A stretch of 17,386 nucleotides of DNA, taken from assembly GCA_002399435.1 (NCBI GenBank), contig DHDO01000031.1, forward strand, positions 37,080-54,465, given 5' to 3'. Every line of letters begins with the position of its first letter. The stretch's first letter is position 1. The DNA comes from Firmicutes bacterium UBA4874 (GTDB lineage Bacteria > Bacillota > Clostridia > Caldicoprobacterales > DTU083). The position numbers were made by a program, and so were the translations under genes. Shown in pieces: positions 1-6,188 of this stretch. Below the pieces are notes generated by a model. That model did not search any database. It was not told where the DNA came from and worked only from the letters and a program-made list of their open reading frames with translations.

Positions 1-807
1 ATCGGACGTGTCATCGAAGCGGCTGGGATGATGGTCTATGTTTTTGTATTTGACAAAAAGCTGAGCCTTCAGTTTTCCGATATGCGGCAGTTTGACCGGA
101 CGCTTCTGCATGATTTTATCCATTACGGACTGCCCCTCATCGCTGGCGAACTGGTATGGAGCGTAAACCTGATGGGAAATTCCATGATCTTCGGACACTT
201 CTTTAATGCTTCCGTTGCCACGGCAGTATCCGTGGCCAATACCATGGGCACGCTGGCTCATATCGCGATCTCCGGTTTGTCTTCCGCGGTCGGCATCCTT
301 ACCGGGAAAACAGTGGGAGCCGGGAAATACGATCTCATGAAGGAATATGCCCGGACCACCCAGGTGATTTTCCTGTTTGTCGGCCTGCTTTCGGGAGCGC
401 TGGTGGCAGGACTCAGCAAACCTTTTATCCACCTGTATTCCGGTGTGTTTGGCGGAGGCATCAGCACGGCAGCAGCCCGGGAAGCCGCTCTTCTGATCCG
501 TGTTTTGGCCGTTACCACCATTGGCGGAGCCTATCAGGGTCCCTGCCTCTTTGGGCTGGTGAAATGCGGCGGAGACATTTCGTTTGTCTTTAAAAATGAT
601 ACCATCTTTGTATTTGGCGTGGTACTGCCCTCAGCACTGATTGCTGCGTCCCTCGGCGCCCCGGCCTGGGTGGTCTTTGCCTGTCTGAAATCAGACCAGA
701 TTTTAAAATGCTTCGTCGCCGTGGTCAAGGTCAACCGGTACAACTGGATGAAAAACCTGACACGCCCTGGTACAGGAGAGCCGGCCGAACAGCCCGGCAT
801 TGAATGA
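1..807 (+). CDS. MATE family efflux transporter, C-terminal part (5' truncated)
   Basis: The reading frame is open from the first base, so the gene starts before the window; about 268 C-terminal residues are present. MATE proteins are cytoplasmic-membrane antiporters that use Na+ or H+ gradients to export drugs or cationic metabolites. The visible part matches the second MatE half. It has a conserved entry of the type HYGLPLIAGELVWSVN followed by a series of hydrophobic helices with small-residue packing (SVANTMGTLAHIAISGLSSAVG, split over two helices), the usual GRxxGAGK-like cytoplasmic turn (here GKTVGAGKYD), and a polar tail after the last helix. The first in-frame ATG in the window (28) is internal, not the start. 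It reads codirectionally with the next gene but is separated by 104 bases with no clear terminator. Family assignment is firm; substrate is unknown. Confidence 0.85.
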   Translation: MGRVIEAAGMMVYVFVFDKKLSLQFSDMRQFDRTLLHDFIHYGLPLIAGELVWSVNLMGNSMIFGHFFNASVATAVSVANTMGTLAHIAISGLSSAVGILTGKTVGAGKYDLMKEYARTTQVIFLFVGLLSGALVAGLSKPFIHLYSGVFGGGISTAAAREAALLIRVLAVTTIGGAYQGPCLFGLVKCGGDISFVFKNDTIFVFGVVLPSALIAASLGAPAWVVFACLKSDQILKCFVAVVKVNRYNWMKNLTRPGTGEPAEQPGIE

Positions 808-859
808 TCCGGTACAGGGCAGCCTGATTATGACGTATATTCAACCTCATACAGAAAGA

Positions 860-887
860 TTGACGTTAGGGAGTATATGGTAAACAT
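860..887 (+). promoter_or_regulatory. weak candidate promoter of the Crp/Fnr gene
   Basis: A TTGACG box at 860-865 is followed after 15 bases by TAAACA. The -35 box is good, but the spacing is short and the -10 box is poor, so this is only a candidate. It lies about 25 bases before the gene's ribosome site. Confidence 0.25.
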
Positions 888-911
888 GAACCTGCAGAAA
901 GGAGAACAATC

Positions 912-1601
912 ATGATTTCCCGGCTGAAAAAAAGCGCCCTGTTTGGCGACATGTCCGATGCGGAAATACAGGGGTGCCTGAAGTGCAGCAAATCCGTCTG
1001 TACAAACTACGAAAAAGAGGAATTCATCTTCCGGCAGGGAGAAATTCCGGAAAACCTGTTTGTCCTTCTGGAAGGAACTGTTCTGGTAGGCAATGACTCC
1101 AGCGACGGACAGCGCAGTGTGGTGGCAACCTTTGATCAGCCGGGGGAGCTTTTTGGGGAAGTCTACCTGTTTCGGCACCAACAGGACCCAAAGCAGACGG
1201 GATACGACCATTATGCCCGGGCAGCTACTGCCGCAGCGGTTCTGCAGCTGCCCGGGGACTTTTTGTATCATACCTGCGGGAAAAACTGTGAGTATCACAG
1301 CAAGCTGATTTCCAATATGCTTTCCATACTGGCACAAAAGGCCTACTACCTGAATCAAAGGCTGCAGATACTGTCCTGCACCACCCTGCGCCGGAAAATA
1401 GCAAAAACCCTTCTTCTGTATTCTTCTTCCGACGGCAGCGTAACTCTTCCCATGAACCGGGAAGAACTGGCGGATTTCCTGAATGCCGCCCGCCCGTCCG
1501 TATCCCGGGAGCTTATGAAAATGCAGGCAGAAGGGCTCATTGCCATCCATCGAAACGATATCTTCATTCCGGATAGGGGAAAGCTGCGGCATATCCTATA
1601 A
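912..1601 (+). CDS. Crp/Fnr-family transcriptional regulator, probable regulator of hcp
   Basis: This 229-residue protein has the two-domain Crp/Fnr plan. An effector-binding beta-roll covers about residues 15-115 (FRQGEIPENLFVLLEGTVLV, then PGELFGEVYLF). A dimerisation helix follows, and then a winged helix-turn-helix at about 180-212 (NREELADFLNAARPSVSREL, QAEGLI). The start is fixed by AAAGGAG at 898-904 and ATG at 912. Residues for cAMP binding are not obvious, as is common outside true CRP. It carries cysteines 22, 25, 30, 122, 126 and 156. C126, in the C-x-x-H context before the dimer helix, is in my memory common in this subfamily; the N-terminal trio is unusual. It lies directly upstream of and codirectional with hcp. 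That pairing is the known HcpR arrangement, in which the regulator activates hcp in response to NO or nitrite. The regulatory role is inferred from position and from the palindrome before hcp. Confidence 0.85.
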   Translation: MISRLKKSALFGDMSDAEIQGCLKCSKSVCTNYEKEEFIFRQGEIPENLFVLLEGTVLVGNDSSDGQRSVVATFDQPGELFGEVYLFRHQQDPKQTGYDHYARAATAAAVLQLPGDFLYHTCGKNCEYHSKLISNMLSILAQKAYYLNQRLQILSCTTLRRKIAKTLLLYSSSDGSVTLPMNREELADFLNAARPSVSRELMKMQAEGLIAIHRNDIFIPDRGKLRHIL

Positions 1602-1630
1602 CAATGATCAACAATGATCAATAATGATCA
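1601..1630. repeat. three tandem 10-bp units, each with a TGATCA palindrome
   Basis: The unit A(C/T)AATGATCA is repeated three times without spacers, beginning at the last base of the regulator's stop codon. The 10-base period places one TGATCA palindrome on the same DNA face at each turn. The 1-base difference (ACA versus ATA) is in the third copy. Function is unknown; it could be slippage product or a weak protein-binding array. Confidence 0.75.
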
Positions 1631-1692
1631 CAAAAAAGTCCTTTTGAAGCCCGCAGAGTTGTCTTAAAGGTTTTAAGGCGTCCATTCCGTCC

Positions 1693-1716
1693 ATTCCGTA
1701 ACATATGTTACGGAAT
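1693..1716. promoter_or_regulatory. perfect 24-bp palindrome, candidate Crp/Fnr (HcpR-type) operator of hcp
   Basis: The left arm ATTCCGTAACAT is exactly complementary to the right arm with no spacer, and the core is GTAACATATGTTAC. It is preceded by a duplicated CCATTCCGT. Its centre (between 1704 and 1705) lies exactly 41.5 bases before the start point predicted from the extended -10 box at 1731-1739, the classical class II position of CRP/FNR activators. Binding by the adjacent regulator is inferred. Confidence 0.65.
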
Positions 1717-1730
1717 CTTTTTGCTGCGCA

Positions 1731-1739
1731 TGATAGTCT
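1731..1739 (+). promoter_or_regulatory. extended -10 element of the hcp promoter
   Basis: TGATAGTCT fits the TGn + hexamer extended -10 form. There is no recognisable -35 box at the proper distance; the palindrome occupies that place, as expected for an activator-dependent promoter. The predicted transcript starts near 1746 and gives a leader of about 64 bases. Confidence 0.4.
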
Positions 1740-1809
1740 TAAGCTGTTCCAATAAGAAACAAACAGAAGAAACAAACAGACAATCAACCGTTTAGAAGGG
1801 AGATATTCC

Positions 1810-3453
1810 ATGCAAAATAAAATGTTTTGTTTTCAATGTCAGGAAACTGCCGGTTGTGCCGGATGCACACAGGCCGGAGTTTGCGGAAAGAAACCGGAAG
1901 TCGCCGCCATGCAGGATCTGCTGGTGTATGTGACCAAAGGTCTTTCCGCCGTGACCACACAGCTGCGCGCAGAGGGAAAGGAAATTCCTCACGAAGTCAA
2001 CCATATGGTCACCCGGAATCTTTTTACCACCATAACAAACGTGAATTTCAACAAGGATGCCATTACTTCCCGTATCAGGGAAACACTGGGCAAAAAGCAG
2101 GAGCTCAAGGAGCAGGTGCAGAATAAAAAAGCGCTGCCCGACGCTGCACTCTGGTCGTCCGATGATCCGGCAGAGTTTCAGGCGAAAGCGTCTGAAGTCG
2201 GTGTGCTCTCCACCAAAGACGAAGACATCCGCAGCCTGCGGGAACTGATCCTATATGGTCTGAAGGGCCTTTCCGCCTATACAAGCCATGCAAACGCCCT
2301 GCTGCAGGATGACGAAAAGGTGGATGCCTTCCTTCAGCGCGCACTGGCTGCGACACTGGACGATTCCAGGACTGCAGACGACCTGGTCGCCCTGGCACTG
2401 GAAACCGGGGAGTTCGGTGTGAAAGGCATGGCGCTGCTGGACAAGGCCAACACCACCGCCTATGGCAATCCGGAGATTACAAAAGTAAATATCGGTGTGG
2501 GCACCCGCCCGGGCATTCTGATATCCGGCCATGACCTGCGGGATCTGGAAATGCTGCTGGAACAAACCCAGGGCACTGGCGTAGATGTTTACACCCATTC
2601 CGAAATGCTGCCGGCCAATTCTTATCCGGCTTTCAAGAAGTACCCCAATTTCATCGGCAATTACGGCAATGCATGGTGGAAACAGAAAGAGGAGTTCGAA
2701 CGGTTCCACGGTCCGATCCTGATGACCACCAACTGTCTCGTGCCTCCAAAGGACAGCTACAGGGACCGTCTTTATACCACGGGCGAAGTCGGATATCCCG
2801 GCTGCAAACACATTCCCGGCGGCATCGGTAAGAAAAAGGACTTCTCCGAAATCATCGAACAGGCAAAGCGCTGTGCTCCCCCGGAGGAAATCGAACATGG
2901 AGAAATCATCGGCGGTTTTGCCCACAACCAGGTATTGGCCCTGGCAGACGACATTGTGGATGCCGTGAAATCCGGAGCCATAAAAAAGTTCGTGGTTATG
3001 GCCGGCTGTGATGGCCGTGCAAAGTCCAGGGATTACTATACGGAGTTTGCCAAAAAGCTGCCAAAGGACACCGTTATCCTGACAGCAGGCTGTGCCAAAT
3101 ATCGTTACAACAAACTGGACCTGGGGGATATCGGCGGAATTCCCCGCGTGCTGGATGCCGGTCAGTGCAACGATTCGTACTCCCTGGCAGTTATTGCGCT
3201 GAAGCTCAGGGAAGCTTTCGGGCTGGACGACATCAATGACCTGCCCATCGTTTACAATATCGCCTGGTATGAGCAGAAAGCAGTCCTGGTCCTGCTGGCA
3301 CTGCTGTCCCTGGGGATCAAAAACATCCACCTTGGCCCCACGCTGCCGGCCTTTCTTTCCCCCAACGTGGCAAAAGTTCTTGTTCAAAACTTCGGAATCT
3401 CCGGAATCGGTACCGTGGAAGACGATATGGACTTGTTTGTTGTTTCCCATTAA
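1810..3453 (+). CDS. hcp: hydroxylamine reductase / hybrid-cluster protein (class I)
   Basis: The protein has 547 residues, the usual class I length. Hcp reduces hydroxylamine to ammonia in vitro and is regarded as a high-affinity NO reductase and nitrosylase in nitrosative stress; it is cytoplasmic. The N-terminal cubane cysteines are C7, C10, C19 and C25 (C-x2-C-x8-C-x5-C). All hybrid-cluster ligands are present: H241, E265, C309, C400 (the persulfide cysteine, in MAGCDGR), C428 ([11 protein letters not shown]), C453 ([10 protein letters not shown]), E488 and K490 (WYEQKAV). The sequence closely parallels the Desulfovibrio Hcp that I recall. AAGGGAG at 1797-1803 serves ATG 1810. The upstream Crp/Fnr gene and the 24-bp palindrome indicate activation by that regulator. 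No NADH oxidoreductase partner (hcr) lies nearby, so the electron donor must be elsewhere. The enzyme looks intact. Confidence 0.97.
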   Translation: MQNKMFCFQCQETAGCAGCTQAGVCGKKPEVAAMQDLLVYVTKGLSAVTTQLRAEGKEIPHEVNHMVTRNLFTTITNVNFNKDAITSRIRETLGKKQELKEQVQNKKALPDAALWSSDDPAEFQAKASEVGVLSTKDEDIRSLRELILYGLKGLSAYTSHANALLQDDEKVDAFLQRALAATLDDSRTADDLVALALETGEFGVKGMALLDKANTTAYGNPEITKVNIGVGTRPGILISGHDLRDLEMLLEQTQGTGVDVYTHSEMLPANSYPAFKKYPNFIGNYGNAWWKQKEEFERFHGPILMTTNCLVPPKDSYRDRLYTTGEVGYPGCKHIPGGIGKKKDFSEIIEQAKRCAPPEEIEHGEIIGGFAHNQVLALADDIVDAVKSGAIKKFVVMAGCDGRAKSRDYYTEFAKKLPKDTVILTAGCAKYRYNKLDLGDIGGIPRVLDAGQCNDSYSLAVIALKLREAFGLDDINDLPIVYNIAWYEQKAVLVLLALLSLGIKNIHLGPTLPAFLSPNVAKVLVQNFGISGIGTVEDDMDLFVVSH

Positions 3454-3532
3454 AATTACAAAGTGCGCAGCTGAAATCACAAAGCCGCAGCTGAAATCAC
3501 AAAGTGCGCAGCTGAAATCACAAAGTGCGCAG
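3453..3532. repeat. 21-bp tandem repeat, about four copies, after hcp
   Basis: Units start at 3453, 3474, 3494 and 3515. The consensus is AAATCACAAAGTGCGCAG followed by CTG; the second unit has lost one base (20 bp) and the fourth loses the CTG. The first copy begins at the last base of the hcp stop codon. Each full unit carries overlapping TGCGCA and CAGCTG palindromes, phased by two helical turns. There are no spacers, so it is not a CRISPR array. Confidence 0.85.
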
Positions 3533-3585
3533 TCCGGGACGACATAATACAGAAAGTTGTCCACAGGCTGCGCGCTTTTGCTTTA
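3525..3585 (+). terminator. possible two-stem terminator after hcp
   Basis: GTGCGCAG (3525-3532, from the last repeat unit) can pair with CTGCGCGC (3568-3575) as eight pairs including one G-U. TTTTGCTTT follows directly. An inner stem GGAC (3537-3540) / GTCC (3559-3562) would shorten the large loop. The outer loop is longer than in typical intrinsic terminators, so this is tentative. It lies in the convergent gap between hcp and the DUF4127 gene. Confidence 0.35.
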
Positions 3586-3630
3586 TGGCCCTATAAAATG
3601 GTCCGGATCCTGACCTTTCCCATTCCGCTT

Positions 3631-5187
3631 TTATTCCGGCATTTTTATGTTTTCCAGAGAAACATGAAGATTGATAAAGTTTGCACCGTCCCAGTCAAAA
3701 GACAAGTGGTCCAGGACGATATCGGCGCCCTTGTATTTTCCCCCGAATTTCAGATGAATCAGCTCATCCAGATGCTCCCTGAAATAGCTGCAGGTCGCCT
3801 CCCGCTTTTCTCCCAATGCAAATGGATCGAGCTTCCCTTTTGTCTCCTTCAAAAAGGAGCGGAGAACGTTGGACTGGTAAAGCCAGTCACAGACAATACT
3901 GCGCAGCTTGAATTCCTCCGAGAGCCGGAATTGTCTGTAGCTCTTTTGAAAGCGATCATAAAGAGAAGCCAGAACTGTCTGGGCCAGAACCACGCCGATG
4001 GTATTCTGCGAAGTATTCCAGCCGCCTACTGCCTGCACCTGATCCAATACCCCGGAGATTGCGGCATAATCCATGAATTCATTTTCGCAGCCGTTGCTTA
4101 CCGAGACCTCTGCAAGGCCGACGGCTTTCTGGTAATTGTCCACATAGTACCCGATATACCGCAGGAATTCATGCATGTTGATATGACTGGAAAATGTCAG
4201 GTCCTTGGTCTCCTGATGGACAGATTCAATCATGTATTTCCCCGGAGAATTAACCGCCAGCATACAGTCGGAACGATCCGGATTATCTTCCAGGATGCCT
4301 CCGACGGAAGTAATCTGCGACTTTATGCTTTCATTCAGGGGACGGTCCTCATAAAGAGGCACAATCGCCGGTCCCAGCGTGGAAGAATACCGAACATAGA
4401 CACGGGGCGTATAGTGATGAATCAGGTTCAGAACCCGGGCAAAAATCACACATCCTACCTCATCGGCGCCCGGATAAACGAATACCCGGTTCATCAGTCT
4501 TTCCGCCCGGACTTTTTTGGCAATGGCGGACTGATCCATGGCTGCATACCCATATTCCGCCGTATCATCCTTGGGTATGGTGAGAAGATCAAAGATCCCT
4601 TCCCGCACAAGGTCAACACAATACAGGTTGACAAAACGGTCCACTTTCCGGCGCGCCAGAAAATCCTCCAGATATTCTGACGGGATCCGGGCAGTCTGCT
4701 TTGGCAGCTCGGCCGTTTCCTCATCGCTGGCATGGCCGCGGTCAATTTTGTCCTTCAGATAGGCATAACGCCAGATCCATTTACCGTAATTTTCCCAATA
4801 ATCCGGATCTTCATGGGAATCATTGGAGGCTGCCACCCTGGCCACAAGGTTAAACGCATGGATTCTCAAGGCTGGATTCTGTTCCTTCAGCTTTCTGAAG
4901 TTGTCCAGCGTCTTTTCACATTCCTCACGGGAACGGTGATGAATCCGTGAATTGATAATGTTGCCATAAACCAGAGTGTCCACGGAAAGTATGGCATACT
5001 CACAATCCGGTGCATTTTGAAAGATCCATTGCCAGATCCGCTCATAATCTGCCGGCGCTTTCATCTTCCCCATATATTCACGCGGCGGGACCAGCAGCTC
5101 CGCCCCATCGGCCATCCGGGCAAGACTTTGTGGAAAAATATAGTTGCAGGCCCTTTCATCCAGGGGGACATAAATGATCTTTGTCAT
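3631..5187 (-). CDS. DUF4127 family protein, function unknown
   Basis: The protein has 518 residues, no signal peptide and no membrane segment, so it is probably cytoplasmic. The N-terminus (IYVPLDERACNYIFP, residues 5-19) and the SVDTLVYGNIINSR segment (68-81) match the hallmark opening of DUF4127 proteins (PLDxRPxN...P; SxDxLxYGGLxxSR). Later conserved-looking blocks are a GADEVG stretch, the SSTLGPAIVPLYED stretch and SVSNGCENEFMD. The many conserved acidic, Asn and Arg residues suggest an enzyme, but no reaction is established that I can name. The ribosome site AGGAAAGGA precedes the ATG at 5187. It stands alone, convergent with hcp and divergent from the peptide-resistance operon, sharing a 254-base intergenic region with it. 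Base composition resembles its neighbours. Confidence 0.85.
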   Translation of the reverse strand: MTKIIYVPLDERACNYIFPQSLARMADGAELLVPPREYMGKMKAPADYERIWQWIFQNAPDCEYAILSVDTLVYGNIINSRIHHRSREECEKTLDNFRKLKEQNPALRIHAFNLVARVAASNDSHEDPDYWENYGKWIWRYAYLKDKIDRGHASDEETAELPKQTARIPSEYLEDFLARRKVDRFVNLYCVDLVREGIFDLLTIPKDDTAEYGYAAMDQSAIAKKVRAERLMNRVFVYPGADEVGCVIFARVLNLIHHYTPRVYVRYSSTLGPAIVPLYEDRPLNESIKSQITSVGGILEDNPDRSDCMLAVNSPGKYMIESVHQETKDLTFSSHINMHEFLRYIGYYVDNYQKAVGLAEVSVSNGCENEFMDYAAISGVLDQVQAVGGWNTSQNTIGVVLAQTVLASLYDRFQKSYRQFRLSEEFKLRSIVCDWLYQSNVLRSFLKETKGKLDPFALGEKREATCSYFREHLDELIHLKFGGKYKGADIVLDHLSFDWDGANFINLHVSLENIKMPE

Positions 5188-5227
5188 TAGGTTCCATTCC
5201 TTTCCTGATGTTTATAACAATACTTGT

Positions 5228-5236
5228 ATCATATCA
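5228..5236 (-). promoter_or_regulatory. extended -10 box, candidate promoter of the DUF4127 gene
   Basis: Read on the minus strand this is TGATATGAT, a TGn + TATGAT extended -10. No strong -35 hexamer is seen 17 bases upstream. It would start the transcript near 5221, giving a leader of about 34 bases. Confidence 0.4.
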
Positions 5237-5287
5237 GAAGTGAAATTACAATGATTTTATAAATATGTGGTTGCGGCCTTTACAAAA

Positions 5288-5296
5288 TGATAAAAT
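5288..5296 (+). promoter_or_regulatory. extended -10 box, candidate promoter of the response regulator operon
   Basis: TGATAAAAT is a TGn + TAAAAT extended -10 element. A TTGCGG at 5271-5276 is spaced only 14 bases away and is not convincing as -35. The predicted start near 5303 puts all three 47-bp repeats inside the mRNA leader. Confidence 0.4.
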
Positions 5297-5347
5297 GGAA
5301 ACCGGAAGAGAGACTCCTATGACTGAAAAATGGAAAGGCGCAGGAGC

Positions 5348-5398
5348 ATGACAAAAGAGAATCCTATGACTGAAAAATGGATAGGTGCAGGAGCATGA
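5348..5398 (+). CDS. 16-residue leader ORF in repeat 1/2, overlapping the next start (ATGA)
   Basis: The peptide is MTKENPMTEKWIGAGA. It starts at the ATG of repeat 1 behind AAAGGCGCAGGAGC, and its TGA (5396-5398) overlaps the ATG of repeat 2 (5395-5397). The 4-base overlap is the classic geometry for translational coupling. An even shorter in-frame chain begins at ATG 5319 (10 codons before its stop), ending on this ORF's start in the same way. Whether it is translated cannot be seen from sequence; the ribosome-site strength is moderate because the AGGAG core sits very close to the ATG. Confidence 0.45.
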   Translation: MTKENPMTEKWIGAGA

Positions 5399-5445
5399 CA
5401 AAAGAGACTCCTATGATTGAAAAATGGAAAGGTGCAGGAGCATGA
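5395..5445 (+). CDS. 16-residue leader ORF in repeat 2/3, overlapping the response regulator start (ATGA)
   Basis: The peptide is MTKETPMIEKWKGAGA, nearly identical to the preceding one. Its start lies behind ATAGGTGCAGGAGC, and its TGA (5443-5445) overlaps the response regulator ATG (5442-5444). It is therefore the immediate upstream partner for translational coupling into the regulator gene. The same confidence limits apply as for the first leader ORF. Confidence 0.45.
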   Translation: MTKETPMIEKWKGAGA

Positions 5446-6119
5446 CAAATATCCTGGTGATTGAAGATGACAAGGAAATCAACCAGCTGCTTTGCAGCAT
5501 ACTGTCCGGAAATGGCTATCAGTGCGTTTCAGAGTTTGCAGGAAATTCCGCATACGGGACGATGAAAGACAGGAAATTCGATTTGGTTCTGCTGGATTTG
5601 ATGCTTCCCCAGATTCCGGGTGAGGAATTGCTCCGGCACTATCGGCGCATTTCCGACACTCCGGTGATTATCCTTTCCGCCAGGGGAGAAACGTCTGTGA
5701 AAGTTGATATGCTTCGCACCGGCGCAGACGATTATATCACCAAACCATTCGATAATGAGGAAGTACTGGCAAGAGTGGAAAGCAACCTGCGGCGAAGCCG
5801 GGGCAGCTCCTCTCCCCTGCTTGCCGCCGGGCCGCTGGAATTCAATACGGAAACCAACTGCTGCACCGTGGCTGGGAAAGAAGTCCCATTAACCGGAATG
5901 GAAATGAAAATACTCAGACTGTTTCTGGAGAACCCGCGGAAACTGTTTACCAAGGCCAATCTTTTTACAAGCGTCTGGAAGGAAGAATACCATTACGATG
6001 ACAATGCGGTCAATACCCACATCAGCAATCTCCGGCGAAAATTAAAATCTGTCTGCCCGGATCAGCAGTTTATTGAAACCGTCTGGGGCATCGGATACAA
6101 ACTTGCCGTCCACTCCTGA
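5442..6119 (+). CDS. OmpR/PhoB-family response regulator of the first peptide-resistance operon
   Basis: The protein has 225 residues. The receiver domain (about 1-118) has acidic pocket D9/D10, phosphoacceptor D52 (VLLDLMLP), switch residue S79 and K101 (YITKPF). The C-terminal winged-helix domain (about 128-223) ends in the typical IETVWGIGYKL hairpin. ATG 5442 is chosen because it lies behind AAAGGTGCAGGAGC and begins MTNILVIEDD in the normal register. The earlier in-frame ATG at 5424 has no ribosome site and would add six residues made from repeat sequence. It is the first gene of an operon with an ABC transporter and a kinase, which is presumably its partner. Likely target: the direct repeat at 6133-6151 before the ATPase gene. 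Confidence 0.93.
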   Translation: MTNILVIEDDKEINQLLCSILSGNGYQCVSEFAGNSAYGTMKDRKFDLVLLDLMLPQIPGEELLRHYRRISDTPVIILSARGETSVKVDMLRTGADDYITKPFDNEEVLARVESNLRRSRGSSSPLLAAGPLEFNTETNCCTVAGKEVPLTGMEMKILRLFLENPRKLFTKANLFTSVWKEEYHYDDNAVNTHISNLRRKLKSVCPDQQFIETVWGIGYKLAVHS

Positions 6120-6132
6120 GCATTTCATCTTT

Positions 6133-6165
6133 CTTTAGAAACTCTTGAGAATTGCCGTTCATAAT
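6133..6165 (+). promoter_or_regulatory. direct-repeat operator and internal promoter before the ABC genes
   Basis: CTTTAGAA (6133-6140) and CTTGAGAA (6144-6151) repeat with an 11-base period, the spacing expected for a dimer of an OmpR-type regulator. A CATAAT -10-like box follows at 6160-6165, and no -35 box is seen. This is a candidate activator-dependent promoter inside the operon; binding by the upstream regulator is inferred. Confidence 0.4.
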
Positions 6166-6188
6166 GGAGAGCATGGGAGATGAACGGA

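Larger units (their letters stand above)
5309..5449 (+). repeat. three tandem 47-bp repeats spanning the response regulator's start codon
   Basis: The copies are 5309-5355, 5356-5402 and 5403-5449, directly abutting and differing at only a few bases. Each unit ends with a ribosome-site-like stretch (AAAGGTGCAGGAGC or variant), then ATGACAAA. The third copy's ATG (5442) is the start of the response regulator gene. Because 47 is not a multiple of three, each unit's ATG frame ends at a TGA that overlaps the next unit's ATG. Copy number can therefore change without breaking the downstream gene. Confidence 0.92.

Noticed and set aside
861..890. Second Crp/Fnr site before the regulator gene (GTTAGGGAGTATATGGTAA)
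   Set aside because: The arms do not form a palindrome like the one before hcp; the resemblance is limited to a few bases.
828..1592. Minus-strand frame opposite the Crp/Fnr gene
   Set aside because: It mirrors a clear Crp/Fnr coding sequence and has no motif of its own.
2251..3564. Long minus-strand frame (437 codons) opposite hcp
   Set aside because: It is entirely antisense to a gene with all cluster ligands intact, it has no recognisable motif and no proper ribosome site, and such frames are common opposite G+C-rich codon patterns.
3600..3615. Hairpin GGTC...GACC as terminator of the DUF4127 gene
   Set aside because: The stem has only four pairs and the following T-run is interrupted; too weak to call.
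3598..4680. Plus-strand frame of 360 codons opposite the DUF4127 gene
   Set aside because: It is a shadow of the minus-strand gene; no family resemblance and no ribosome site.
5424..5441. Upstream ATG start for the first response regulator
   Set aside because: No ribosome site before it, and the added six residues come from repeat sequence; ATG 5442 gives the normal receiver-domain start.
5309..5449. CRISPR array
   Set aside because: The 47-bp units abut without spacers and include a gene start; the same holds for the 21-bp units at 3453-3532.
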